DNA of 64,000 nt, taken from positions 229,691-293,690 of the forward strand of contig SSNU01000207.1 in assembly GCA_012064415.1 (NCBI GenBank). The letters are read 5' to 3'. Source of the stretch: Gyrodactylus bullatarudis. Taxonomy: Eukaryota; Platyhelminthes; Monogenea; Gyrodactylidea; Gyrodactylidae. Positions 47,453 through 60,100 of the stretch are shown here, piece after piece. How positions within the stretch are numbered: the stretch's first letter is position 1; every line of letters starts with the position of its first letter. The position numbers and the translations under genes are program-made. Below the pieces are notes generated by a model. That model was not told the DNA's origin. It saw only the letters and a list, made by a program, of their open reading frames with translations, and did not search any database.

Positions 47453-47520
47453 GCCAGGATTCGAACCCAGGTCTTCAACGTTGTGAGGCAACGCTTCTAA
47501 GCACTATGCCATAACCCCCG
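47453..47520 (-). ncRNA. tRNA-derived SINE head (pol III promoter)
   Basis: Read on the minus strand from 47520: CGGGGGTTATGGCATAGTGC (A box TGGCATAGTGC), and about 35 bp later GGTTCGAATCC (B box). These are the internal RNA polymerase III promoter boxes in tRNA order and spacing. The cloverleaf is degenerate, so a functional tRNA is unlikely. The sequence continues without a break into the hammerhead motif. Confidence 0.75.
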
Positions 47521-47871
47521 TTCATCTACTATTACTCAACACTCCCATAGTATTGACACCACCTACACACTATTCTGAATTCTGACATCTAGGTGTTAGA
47601 AGACAATCTCCATCAAGTTAGATTCACATGGATATAGTAATAACCAGTGACCACACTTTGCTAGTAGTTTTAATGTCTAAAAACATTGGATATTTCATGT
47701 GTCCCAAGATACAATATAAGAAATTTACTTTCTGATACAACTGTAGATAGCTCAGATACATGTGAAAATAAAAGCTTATTTATTCTTGAATTAGTTTTTG
47801 AAAGGAAATTCCAATGTTTTACAAATTACCGAGTTAAAATTCTTATTCTTTCCCAAATATTTAATTTTTAA

Positions 47872-48081
47872 CGCTTTCGGTGCCGAGACTTTTTCACAAT
47901 AAAAACCAAAATTTAGCTATGAAGATACCAAGTTATTTGGCCAAAATTATTACTAATGCAAGTTCACATTGTGGGCTTCAATTTAAACTTTAACTGATCC
48001 AGAAACCTATCAAATTGGTAGAGTTATGAAGGTTCAAAAAAATTGGAAAATGGACATATATGTCCATCGGCACCGAAAGGG
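47872..48081 (-). mobile_element. piggyBac-type MITE, copy 3 (inverted)
   Basis: 210 bp, flanked by TTAA on both sides (47868-47871 and 48082-48085). The ends are CGCTTTCGGTGCCGA and TCGGCACCGAAAGGG; one terminal base differs from CCC. The interior matches copy 2 in reverse orientation with a few substitutions. Confidence 0.85.
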
Positions 48082-48085
48082 TTAA

Positions 48086-51000
48086 TTGGGTTTTGATGCC
48101 TAGGGACTCGCATGACCCTAAATTCAATCAATTTTATTACAAGATCTTATGGACTAGAATGTACCAAAATTACTAAAATCCCCCATCGATATGATAAATC
48201 TCCAAGTGTTTTTACATCATCCGCCCAAATTTCGCTTCTGTAATGAGATGAACAAAAGGAAAATTTTAAAATGAAAAACGTTTTTTATTCACCCATCAGA
48301 ATTGTTATACTCATAATACTGGAAAATAAGAGAAATTTCATATGTCAATAGGATTTAAATCCTTTTTGCAACTCTTCAGGAATAAATAATTTGAATTTAA
48401 GATAATACTAACCTCTAGACAATTTTAGTAATTTTGGAACCATCATTCGAAGTTTCCGATCTAGAAATCTGCAAAATTAATCGCTATTATTCAGATGCAT
48501 TTGGATGGGAATGAAGGTCCCAAAAGTTTGATTCGTCTTTGGACATTGGACTAAAAATAAAGTACTTTCTTTCTCTCACTGATTTCAGACATGTAAAATA
48601 CATGTTTTTTTTCTTTCTTGTGATCTATTCATCATTCCTGTACATACATATATTCGATTCTATAATACATGTATATTCTACAATTTGAATGGAATAGATC
48701 CAGTTAAAACTACACTATACTTCTCTCTTACATATGTGTGTCTGCTTACTTTTGTCTGTGTATTATGTTCTCTTGCACAGTCACTTACTGTTGAATTTCT
48801 TTTCTTTTTTTAACAAATAGTAAAAGTTAATGTTTAGACAATGAACACTCTCTCGATTTGTACTAGAACTTAATTTGTAATCTTTTAGAGGACAACGACT
48901 GAGCACTTTCAGAGTAGTTCTGTGTTTGCATTTCATTAGTCCAGGTATTGTTCTATTTGTTTTGTAGCAAAATATCCCATTTCTTCACGACTAACGCATT
49001 CGTTTTTTTGTCTTGAAATTATTTTTTTTACCTTTGATTAGTTTATCGATCAAACTAAAATCGATACAAAAGTTTTAAACGTTTTCATCTCCAAGCATAC
49101 TAAAGTTTGCTAGACTCGAATGAAAAATGAGTGAGTCGCTTAGATTAACAAATTTTTCCTATAAACCCTTTAATCCTTCATGTCCCATTGTTCCATCACT
49201 TTCTTGAGCGATGATTTAAATTGAAATATACTTGAAATACTTTTTTCATACCTCATTAGAAAGGAAATTTATTAGGCTACAAAATTATGTATAATTCATA
49301 TAAATAGATTTTTACTGATGCACATGTATTTAGAACGTTTTTTTGTGAAAACCTATTTGCTGGAAAATGGTTACCCAGCCAATTTTGTGGAAAATTTCAT
49401 CAATAGATCTGATATCATAGATGATGAGCAGGGCGATCAAAAATATGCAGAATAGTATAATTATTTCTAAATATTTAAGTATGTATTTTTCAATATTTTC
49501 ATCTGGAAAATGTCGATTGACAGTCAGTAAATTTTTTGACATAATTCTATTACAAAATGGGGTCTGTAAACAACCACTTATATCATCAAATAGAATGCTA
49601 GGCTTTCTCTACCAATCATATTTATTTGAAGATTGAATCAGACCAAGAATAGTCAGACATAATAGGCCTATTTTGAAAAAAGCCAATCTCTATCATTAAT
49701 TAATTTTTAATTTTGACCGCCCTGATGATGAGACAATCAACACAGATGAGGCTGTGAAGACTGCAATTTTCATGAAACTCACATTTAAAGGATACGATTT
49801 CAGTAATGATGTTATAGGAGAAGACTGATTAATCTCATCGATCGACAATACAATTAATTGAAAGTTGTATTTAAAACTCAGATTTTATTCAGTTTGATCC
49901 ATAAGAATTCATTTAAACCTGATAAAAATTCAATACACTCGCGGTCATTCATATATAGGACGGACTAACAAGATCATTTGGAAAAGGACACGGCTATGAC
50001 AAGGCATCTTTGATAGCAAGATCATGCTGCTTTAATTTCGAATTTTTCTGTTCTTTGCGAAAATCCTGCGGATGACAGCATAGTTGTATGGGTGAAAGAG
50101 AAATTCTTTATACAAACTTATACAAACCAAATCTATGTGTTATTGAAGAGTTTTGGACACTACTGATGATCCTTTAAGAAATATACAATTTGATTCCAAG
50201 TTATGAATTCAAGTTGGTACATTGGAACGTTCGTTTTTGAAATAATAGCGTGAAACTACTCATTCAAATGAAAAAAAAACGTTTATAAAAAATTAAGATT
50301 CAATTTTACAATCTACATTGGATAGTTCAGAGAATAAGAAGTAAGAATAAATGATAATCTTGCTGTGAAATTTTCACGTCATGTGTCTGCCCCATCTCTC
50401 TTCTTCATCAGAGATCTGCTGATCAACCAAAATACTAATAATAAATACGCGCATACATGTACAACTAAATACTACTATAAGGGGAATAGTATACGTATAT
50501 AGTCTAAGATGTATATATACCATACATGAAAATATGCATGCATACATACATACATACAGTGTGTAGGTATGGGGAAAGATGCTTTTTATTCATTCTTCTT
50601 CTTGTCTGAAAAAATGGGCATAAAAATCTATTAATACTGGATTCTCTGCTTCTTTCATTCTCTGTTGTACACATTATTATTATTTTTAGATGTCTAGAAA
50701 TTTTCTTTTTAGTCTTTTTTTCGTATTTCTTTCTCTCTGCTCTACATCTTTTTTCCAAGGTTCGTTTCTTTTGGATAGCATTTCTTAATCTTCCTCTGAT
50801 AGGTTGATTTTACTATAAAAATTAATCCTTACAACTATTCATTGAAAGACTCGGTGTTATATGATTTCGTACTACTGTATATTTAATATTGTGATGAATT
50901 TGAATGATAAACTCAAAATGCGATAGGAATAATTTAAAAAAGAAAAAAACATGAATGAAATATATAGTCTGTGAGAGAAAGAGAGTGGGGTTTATAAAAA

Positions 51001-53159
51001 TCGTAGACATGGTTTACTTCTCAGTACACATTATTGATTTTTAATACTTTATTTTTTTCATGAAGAATAAGAAAAACTTTGCAAAGTACTTTATTCGATG
51101 TAAAAACAAAATTACTTAAAAAGAGATTGAGAAAAAAACCAGGTAGATAGAATGAGAAAGAGGACTGAGCATAGATTCACACTAACCAAAGAAGAAAGAA
51201 AACATGTTGAAAAACATATATTATCACGAGAGTGGTCATCCCTAGGCTCTAGATTGAGCTCTTGAGAAATCAAAAATGTCTTCGTCACTATTTTTCGGAT
51301 GATGTCGAAATAATTAGAATGCAAATTTAGTATTTTCATGCATACCTAATTACTTGTGTACATTATACATGTTTTCGTATAGTGTAAAAAGTATGTCTGG
51401 TTTTTATGCCTGATCCTATATGTAAATAATGTATTATATAGAGAACATGTGAGATATGCAGAGAATTTCCTTCAATACAATTCGTGTCTGTATATTATTA
51501 CTTTTGGTGAGACCAAGATTATAAAATTTTCAGTATAAATGAATTCTATTGGCTGACGTTTCTTGACCAATGAAATTGACATATCGACTTGTACAAATTT
51601 CATTCAAAAATTTTTACTCACTAGAAAGAAAAGGCTCTCCGTTGTTAATTATTATTATGATTTGTAACGATTTTCACATTCATAAAATCAATAAGCATTG
51701 ATTTTTCGATCCTGAAATAAATATATCTGTTTACAAGTACAAAATTCAAATTTTAGATTTTATACTTTTAAATTAAATGCATTATTTTCATGATTTTATA
51801 AAAAAAACATTCAAAAGGAACCAAATTATGTGTCATTGAGCAACTGTTTCATTTCCTCCTCTTCTTCCGGAAATAAAACCAAAGATCTCAATGAAAAAAG
51901 TTTTAGATTTAGTCTTCGAGTCATGTGACAACTATAAGATGGTACTTCATTCATGCATGCTAGAAAAGCCTGTGTGTACCTTCACGATCAAATTTGAATA
52001 ATTATTGACATGGTCTCAATTCGTCTATTAAAAATATATATTCTGGTGAAAAATTGTATGTGTTGCAGTAGCAAAGTCACTACAGCACAATAAATGCTGG
52101 ATTTATTGAATTAAAATTGAAACATTTTCATGTAAATTATATAAATTTATAATTATTATTGTATTAGAACTTGTTGGTTAAATAAAAGTCAATATATTTA
52201 TTACAAATTTCTTTTCGTGTTATATTGCCTAATCAAAATGGCTTGATTTTACTTTGTCATAGTTAAAAGAGTTCATTTGTAACCAGAACTAAAGAACTTG
52301 GGATTTATTTATTATCAAAGTACAAAAATACACACAATTTAGTATAAAGAATAAGATGGGCATTGTTCCAACTATAGCTGAATAGAGAAACAAGGTGAGA
52401 AGAACAAATAACTCTGAAATTATTCCAACAAATACGATACATTCATATTTTTCAGACAACTCTGTATATTAATTTTTGTACTTTTAATAAAATTTTGAAT
52501 GATTGCATAACAGTACTCTTTACTATATACATGTGAGCATTTTATTTCAAGAGTATTCCATGGAACAACATACAATACGATATTTATAAATTTCAGCATA
52601 CTTCTACCTGTTGATATCAAAGTTGAGTCTCAGTAACTCTGATTTCATTTCATCAAGACATTGACTTAACTTTTTGATCCGTAAATTAATTATCCTCCTC
52701 TCCCTCACTTTTATGAATGAATAGCCTAGAGGATTCTTTCTTTAAGCTGCACTGTTTGCTCATTCCTTTTGAATGAGTTGGTAAACAATGTATTTAGAGG
52801 CCTAAAACTTGGTCACATCCCCCTTGAATGAGTTGTAAAAAATACAATATATTCCTTTTGTATTTTAGAAGAAATTCCAGACAAAAAAAATCAATAATTT
52901 ATTTGTCTGTATATTCGACATTTGAAAATTGTTTTGAAAAACATACGCAAATTTACACTCTAGGATGTAATGTCTATCCGTTTACATTTCGTTAGAAATG
53001 CACACCCAGAAAAAATCACAAGAAAGTCTCTCCTGAGTATGTAGTTTTCCAATCATAAAATTGAACTCTTAGCTACTAGTCCAACAGTTGTTTTTCATTT
53101 TCTTGGGGATCACCAATATCTCAATGGTAGAATAACTACTATGTTTTTATGCTTGAAAC
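48086..53159. other. intergenic, nothing firm
   Basis: AT-rich. A short frame at about 49710-49830 (FDRPDDETINTDEAVKTAIF...) looks faintly protein-like but stands alone. A CATA microsatellite is at about 50538-50560. No RNA genes seen. Confidence 0.35.
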
Positions 53160-53235
53160 TACTTTGGTAATGTGTACCCATTGGTTATTATCAAGTCTAA
53201 CTTGTCTTCTTACACCATACAGATGCCATTTAACT
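53160..53235. repeat. degenerate arm of the 445-bp element
   Basis: TTGGTTATTATCAAGTCTAA, then CTTGTCTTCTTACACC, correspond to the left arm of the 47.2-kb element (GGTTATTACTAGACC, then TTGTCTTCTCACACC). Only one arm remains, without the SINE. Confidence 0.5.
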
Positions 53236-53703
53236 TTTACAATTCACTTGGAAAAGATATGAAATTCATTAAGGATAAAAGTATTTGAAAGGGAAGATAA
53301 GAAAGTTATGAAAAATTTTGTTAAAAAAACATTAAGATCTTTGTGAATCAAAGATATTAATTAATTGAAAAACCAAGATAAAAATGACATTAAATGTGGT
53401 TTATTGATAAGGAATAAATTCAATTAGTCTTTTGATTGGTCAGTGTGAGTGCAGTGTTTGAAAATGTTTAATGTTCATTTCTGTTGAATCCAATTGAAGA
53501 AGGCCTCAAGTTTTTTCTAACTCGTTACAACGAATAAATCATTACCTACCAAAAGATTCAATAGACTCTTGAACAGATTTTCCTATAAAAAGTATAGATC
53601 ACGGTCAATTAGCGATAATTTCTTTCCCATCCAAGCGACTGTCGCTATTTTTGAAAAAAATCCTTTCAAAATTTTTGAATGAAATTAGCTTTTTCTCTCT
53701 TAG

Positions 53704-54236
53704 TTAGTAAACAGTCTTGCAACCGGAAATGCCAACTTATTGCTTGAGATGATCTACGCGAATCCAGAGATTTACGAACGAAAAGTAAAGTTTAACGTTC
53801 CAGCCAACTTTACCTGTCCAACACCAGAAAAATATCCGGAATGTAAACTGAAACAGGACGAGGAGGCCATCTTGGCCCACTTTTTGATGCACAAATTTTC
53901 TGACTCCAAGGACACTGGATACCTCGTGGAAAGTAACCTGCAGAAGGGTTATCCTCTACCATCCTCCCTCAAGGCAATAACGAGGACCTTGATCAGGCGC
54001 TGTTTTGTGAAAGCGATCCGTTCAAGTGAGCTAACTTTGTTAAATGATCATCTTTTCATACAGGAGGACACAATGAAAATTATATTTTTGCATTGAGAAA
54101 GGCTTGCTCTGGTCTACAGTCGATGACGGAAGGAGTCTTTGACTATCTCTGCTATCCAGAGTTGTGGCCAAAGGTCAAATGTGCTTACCCTCTTCAGTAC
54201 TACAATACAGAATTGGTTCAAGAGAATATGAATTGA
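53704..54236 (+). CDS. 3' exons of an unidentified gene
   Basis: After acceptor CTCTCTTAG, exon 53704..54025 and, past a 38-nt intron, exon 54064..54236 give 164 in-frame residues to TGA (LVNSLATGNANLLLEMIYAN at the start, then PTPEKYPECKLKQDEEAI and FDYLCYPELWPKVKCAYPLQ). Composition is plainly coding and less AT-rich than the flanks. I do not recognise the family. If there is no upstream exon, translation could begin at the in-frame ATG near 53749; a TATAAAAAG at 53583 would suit such a short gene. It converges on the zinc-finger gene downstream. Confidence 0.6.
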
Positions 54237-54860
54237 TAAAACATGGTTAAAACTCAAGATTGTAACTCAAACTTTAACATGTATTAGCAATAATAAATGT
54301 TGAGTTCATTTTTTTATTATTTTGTTTTTTACGATTAATTTGTCACTACTTTTCTTGGTTAGTTATTGTCAAGGTTTGTACTTTATCTACAAGCATAGAT
54401 CTATAGAGAATCCGTCTTGAAACATATGCATAATTACATTGTTTCTTGCCAGTAGAGAAGCTAATATGCAACACCCTATTAGACGGCAATTATATTATCA
54501 TTAGCCAAGATTGTATTACTATTTTTTAAATCTTTCTAAACTTGTCTAAGCCATAATTTTATTTCAGTAGTATTTGTGATAAAAATATCGAGAATAAAAT
54601 ATGTTGAATAGTTTTTTAGTTTATCGAATAAATTCACGTGATCTTGTATCAAAAATGTATGAATGTTCATTGAACATTTATGCAATGCAGAATCATACAA
54701 TTTACATTTGGGCCGAAGAAGAAGCGTTTTCGTTGTGCAAGTCACTGAGAACCAATCAAATTTGACACCCAAGAAGATCAATAAAAGTTTTCTATTGGCT
54801 CTGCTAAATGAAAGAATTTGTTTTATTCTTGAAAAAAATTAAAAATGAAATAAAGTTTTG

Positions 54861-56249
54861 TCAATGAAAGGCTTTCTTCTTTGAGCTCTTCTTGGAACCC
54901 TTTGGTGAGGAGTTCCTACTCGATGACTTGGAAGATTTCTTTTCAGTCTTTGGAGTCAGGTCCTGGTCTCTTTTGGCTTTGAGAAGTTCAAATTCCTTGA
55001 CGTACATTGCCTCAGGTAATGGCAGAGGTAACAGATTGTCCTGGAATAATTCCTTGTGCTGACTCTGACTGATTATCTGAGATCGATGGTTTTTCTCATG
55101 GTTCTCAAACACGTCAAGGGCCAATTTGATATTCTCACAGTTCACAAAGCACTTTGAGCAGAGGCCACACTTCAACTTTTCATACGAGGTATGATTGACT
55201 AGAATATGTGTGGCCATTTGAGCAATATCCTCAAAGTTCATCCAACATGTAGCACAGGTTGTTGAGGGATCGGAAAAGTTTTGCATGTGCTCCTTGCGCA
55301 GCCATAACGAGCACAGCTCTTCAATTTCTTTCACATGATTTATTTTAACATGGCTATGCAGGGTTTCCATAGAGTCCATGTACTTGTCACACCAAGAGCA
55401 AATGTAGAGTCGATTCTCAATATCATTCTTGTTCCCATGACAACAGAGAATATGAGCATGAAACTCAACATTCGTCTCCATAACAAGTGAACAAAAAGTA
55501 CATGCATACGGTTGTCTTAACAGGGACTCCTCTTTAATCATATTCTGAGCTTCATAAGAGTACAATTTGGCATGATTCTCCATTAGATGCTTATTCGCCT
55601 TACGAAGGCGCTCAATCAACTTTTCGTCAACCTCATACTTTTCCTCAGTACTGACGACAGGTTCTACGGCTGATTTGGAGCGCGACTTTTTCGATGACGG
55701 TGATTTTGACTTCTTCTTCTTTGGACTTCTCTTGCGTGATGATCGAGAAGAACTCTTACTTCGACTGGCATGAGATATCGAGTCAATCTTTTCATTGCAA
55801 ATACCACAGACATCTTCACTCTGTTGGTAGCGATGGAGACCGAGAAGGTGTAAAGCTAATTCCATTCGTGACTTTAACAAATGTGATCTACAATAAAGAC
55901 ACCTATAGGGTGGACCACAGGTAAGAACTTTTGATGACATAATATATCGAATATAGAATGCTTTAAGCAAGACACATCTGTGTTCATTCATGTCGTGAGG
56001 CTTGACGTAAAGGTAACAGCCCCTACATACAAGGTCTTGGTTCTCAGTTCTCTCTGTATGCTTAAACAGGAGGAGATGGGCCTGAAGATAGGCCCCATCT
56101 GGAATCTCCAAATCACAGCAAACACACACAACCTGTTGGATTGTCTGAACAGACTGAGTGCTGAGAATTTTTTCCTGCGATCTTTTCTTTGATGAGCTCA
56201 GGGTCGTGGTCTTTGAGCTTTTACTTTTGCTTTTAGTTTTGTTCCTCAT
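54861..56249 (-). CDS. C2H2 zinc-finger protein with Lys/Ser-rich tails
   Basis: Single exon, 462 aa. Six C2H2-type fingers are visible: VCVCCDLEIPDG...H (about 42-64), CLYC...HLLGLH, CTFCSLVMETN...H, CSWCDKYMDS...H, CATCWMNFED...H and CGLCSKCF...H. Spacing between Cys pair and His pair is 12-15. Three Lys/Ser/Arg-rich segments occur: the N-terminus, about 165-200 (RKRSPKKKKSKSPSSKKSRS), and the C-terminus. They suggest nuclear localisation and nucleic-acid or SR-type contacts. Linkers between fingers are long and variable, unlike tandem KRAB-type arrays. No orthologue is recognised. AATAAA lies 34 nt past the stop. Confidence 0.8.
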   Translation of the reverse strand: MRNKTKSKSKSSKTTTLSSSKKRSQEKILSTQSVQTIQQVVCVCCDLEIPDGAYLQAHLLLFKHTERTENQDLVCRGCYLYVKPHDMNEHRCVLLKAFYIRYIMSSKVLTCGPPYRCLYCRSHLLKSRMELALHLLGLHRYQQSEDVCGICNEKIDSISHASRSKSSSRSSRKRSPKKKKSKSPSSKKSRSKSAVEPVVSTEEKYEVDEKLIERLRKANKHLMENHAKLYSYEAQNMIKEESLLRQPYACTFCSLVMETNVEFHAHILCCHGNKNDIENRLYICSWCDKYMDSMETLHSHVKINHVKEIEELCSLWLRKEHMQNFSDPSTTCATCWMNFEDIAQMATHILVNHTSYEKLKCGLCSKCFVNCENIKLALDVFENHEKNHRSQIISQSQHKELFQDNLLPLPLPEAMYVKEFELLKAKRDQDLTPKTEKKSSKSSSRNSSPKGSKKSSKKKAFH

Positions 56250-57131
56250 CCTACACGTGTTGAATGACTTTTCTCACTTAAATTTGTGCATTTCACCAAA
56301 GAAATCAACTATTCTCAATGAATTACTACACTACTCATTAAAAATTAAAATTCTCTGCCAAATTGTTCATCCAAACTTTGGGACGATAATTGTCTTTATA
56401 CGCCTTCTTTAGTATTACGACAAGCTCATTAAACACAATCTAATTGAACGTCTACTCACCGTCGAAACGTTTGAATGACCAATTCGACTGAGAATTCTGA
56501 CTTTTAATTCGAATTTTAATGATTTCCATCATATAACTATTCATACATCATTTTATAGTGAAATATGTATTGAAGTTTAAATTTTTAAATCGATATTTTC
56601 ATACTTATTATAATATATATTTTCAAACATAGATAATATTAAATACAAGTTTATTTGTAAGGGTATTATTACAATTTGAATGTTTCTCCCAAAGCAAATG
56701 TGTCAAGTTTGAAAAAAAGTCAAATTAAAAAATCAAATAAATTAAAACATTAAGGTCTTTTTGTGTGTGTTTGAGATGATTTTTATCACATTTCTCTGAA
56801 CATACCCTTTGTTTCTCTCTTTCTTTTTGTTGAGAAGGGAGGTTTTGTAGAGTTTGTCATTCTCTCTCTCGCTATTTAACGCGTAAAACTCAGGGGTTAA
56901 AACATGATATATACACAGTTGATGGAGTGAAAAAAAATTCGAGATTATCTCAAGAAATTACACTTGATAATATGATGTTGTGTTTGGCTAAAATAAGTTT
57001 TATTTATAGCTGGAGAAAGTAGAGGGGAGGGAGTGGAAGGGTCGAAAGTTTGTCTGGTTAATACAACGGTCAAATGCAAATTTTGTATGTTTTTGAATAA
57101 AGTAAAAAGTTGGCTGGGAAGGCATTTTCAT
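56250..57131. other. intergenic between zinc-finger and scaffold genes
   Basis: AT-rich, with GT-rich and CT-rich patches near 56760-56880. It holds the promoter of the zinc-finger gene (upper side) and the 3' end of the scaffold gene. No other gene seen. Confidence 0.4.
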
Positions 57132-60100
57132 TTACACTGAGACACTGAGGTTGTTGAGTTCAGAGGAAATTTGCTCAAAGATCAAATTGAAATCGGTCAA
57201 CTTTACTAGAATCTCGCGTGAGTCTGTTTCCCCTCCAGTTGAAGCTTTAAGGGCAACAAAAGCAAAGTCTTCAATTTCTCCACGATCCAGGAGGGCCGAA
57301 GGACAAATTTCCACAAGGCGAGATCCTAAAAATCAAAATAAAGACACCAATCAGCTTCATTCATTGATTTTTTATTCAAAAATTTAATTAAACCAGTTTC
57401 TTTGTTTCAGAGAATCAATCAGAATCAAGTAAATTAGAATTCCGCGAAAAACACATTTAAATAAAGCTTAATAACTTTGAGACTATGGGAATCGCATAAA
57501 CTCAAACGATAAATTTGTGGAAAGAGCGTTAGATTCAGAACCAGATTTGCTCCGGAAACCTAAATAGACATTGATCTATTTATCCGAAAATTGTTGCTAA
57601 TTTTGCAAGGAAAACTAAAAAAGGTCTTAAATTTCATAATTCTCATGCCAATTTCTTGTTTATTGTTCTCAGAAGACTAACCAAAATTGTGCTGTTGAGC
57701 GAATAGTTCAAATTTCTGTGCAAGCAACACAGCTCCGTTAAAATTAAAGGCCCCATTGTTATTGGAAAGGTGTTGTTGTTGGTTTGAGAGTAATTCAATA
57801 ATGTCATCTTTTATATTCATCACTTGATCGATCCAGGCCGAGAGTTGAGTCCTGGTGTAGAAACTCTGTTGTTCCGCATCATCATTGTTGCCTGGTGCTA
57901 TTGATTGATTATTTTGCGGTGTCTGATACACTTCATCATCAGCAACTTGAAGAGGGAAAGGGATTTTACTGTATTTATATGTAAATTATTTAGCTAGGTT
58001 TGGTCTACTCACAAGTATTGTTATTGACCAAATCATTTGTTGGTGATGAAGAGATCTCTATAAGGCTTTCCACATGTTTCCCGACATGTCCGTCAGTTGT
58101 TGTACCATTTAATGCGGTTGGCGGTTGAGACTTAAACTTTTCAACATTGTCAGGTGGAAGGGGTGCGGCAATCTGAGGATAATTTGAGGTTCCCTGATCA
58201 CATGTCGTCTTTGATGTAGGCAAACTTTTCACCGAGCATTGTGCAGCTTCTCCATTTTCTACTTGGCATTGTTGAACTAATTCTAAAGGCTCTGTTGTAC
58301 TCTCGGTTAAACATCTAAGATGGGAAAATTTGAAGTGTTAGATTCATTAGATTCTTGTTGAAATGAAAGAATTGTGGAATTTTATTTTTTTGGTGTGAAA
58401 AATAGCATAAATGTTAACTAATAGATTAGACAGAATCGCTACCAAGGATGATTGGTTTAGAGCAAATGTTCACCAATTTTAGTTTTTATTGTCGGTAATC
58501 TACTTGATAGTAGTTAGCAGAAATAAAAATAATATGATCTATAAAGTGCAGGAGAAGAAATAAATATTGCATTTTGCTTATATCCTCAAGTGTCTGATGA
58601 ATGAATAAAATATTCTGGTGGTTTTTTCTCAGTTCACTGATTTATAGAGTGGGGTTCGAGCGTCGAAATTTCTTCACACACCAACTATAGCATTTAAAAT
58701 GTAATATTTTTTAGGAAAAAGTTTTTTCCACATCCACTACAGCCTATCAAATAATTACATATTGTTCAGGACTCATTTTGTTTTTTAAATATTCAACTCT
58801 CTGCCAATTCATTTGTAGCCAGATTGTGTAAATAGCCCAGAGACATGAAAAAAAGAAGAAAATGATTCATCTGATACCTGTCAGTAAATGAAAAGGTAAT
58901 GAGTCCTGAGTAGAATTGAAAAATAAACAAACTTCCTAAACTAAATCAGGTGAAGAGAAATAACGGACCGAGAAAAACTTTTGAACAGGGGTTGTATTTA
59001 TATTAGTATTCTACAGAGTTATTAAACTTTTCCATGTTTCAGGCAATCATGAGACTTACTCTGGATCGTTTAATCGACGTTGATGTCGACAATCTTTGAT
59101 CTCTGCATGCATGATGATGAGAAAAGTACAAGAAATGGTTAAAATTGTATTTTAGACTATTCTGTATCTTAGAAATCGTAAAAAATTGTGGAGGTAGAGA
59201 TTTCGTATAAAGTAATGTACTCACTTTTCATTATTTGGTGAATTATTAACTCTAGGAGGAAGATTTGGCGTGTCAACAACTGTTTTGGTCGGCAATACTC
59301 CCTGTGATTTGTGATAAGGCTGATCGACGGTTTGTTTGGAAGGGTTCAACGGCGGAGTCACTCTAATCTCATCAGCTATATTGGAGAAGAAAAGATGGGG
59401 ATTATTTTCAGAATATCTATACCATTTCTGAAGTTTATATTGAAAAAGGATGATATGGGTCCTACAGTTTATGATGAGTGGTGGGGTGAAATTTTTAAAA
59501 TTGCCCTTCAAAATCTTATGATGTTCGTTGTTCCAGGAAAGAGAATATGGGAACAAATGATCATTTCTTTCCTCCAGAACATCAACCGATCAATAAATTC
59601 TGTTTGAATATAGAAAAATTGAATGAATGAAATGAAAATTAGGCATGTTTTACTCATGGAACTCCTTAATGAAATCCATTTAGGTTTTGATTGCTTTCAT
59701 AATATATTTGGAATATTTTATTGCTACTTATATTATTGGGAACATTTGGATTTTTATGAATAGGTCTTGTCTAATCTATGGAGCATCTGCTATAATTCCC
59801 AATTCCCTCTATAAATAACCTAAACAATGTGTGCATATGAGAACATGAAGGCAGGTTAACCAAATCAAAAGGAATGAATTAAAGCTTGATTTCATCAACA
59901 GCGAATGATGGAGAAGATAGATATTCTCAAATTTTCAATTGTTTGAGAGTAATCACAGTTTAGGGAAAATCTATAGAGTGCAAGTTATATCCTTGAAAGA
60001 ATGGTAAAAAGGTGTGTTGTTAAAAGGGAAAAAATTATCATACCATAACAATCAGTCTAGATTGAGAATCAATTGCTTGGACCTTTGAATGAAACAAAAT

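Larger units (their letters stand above)
47241..47685. mobile_element. 445-bp inverted-repeat element carrying a ribozyme SINE
   Basis: The arms at 47241-47340 and 47585-47685 are nearly perfect inverted copies (TGTTTTTAGACATTAAA at the left, TTTAATGTCTAAAAACA at the right). Both arms also share CACTGGTTATTACTA and the AACTTGATGGAGATTGTCTT block. Between the arms lies a tRNA-derived SINE with a hammerhead motif. A second degenerate arm is at 53160-53235. The superfamily is unknown, and no flanking duplication is obvious. Confidence 0.75.

Noticed and set aside
47453..47520. Functional tRNA gene
   Set aside because: A and B boxes are good but the cloverleaf stems are poor, and the sequence runs into a hammerhead; a SINE head explains it better.
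59060..59103. Possible 43-nt exon of the scaffold gene (acceptor GCATGCAG, donor AGA|GTAAGT)
   Set aside because: Including it puts the next exon (58013..58314) out of frame and gives a stop; joining 59225 directly to 58314 keeps the frame.
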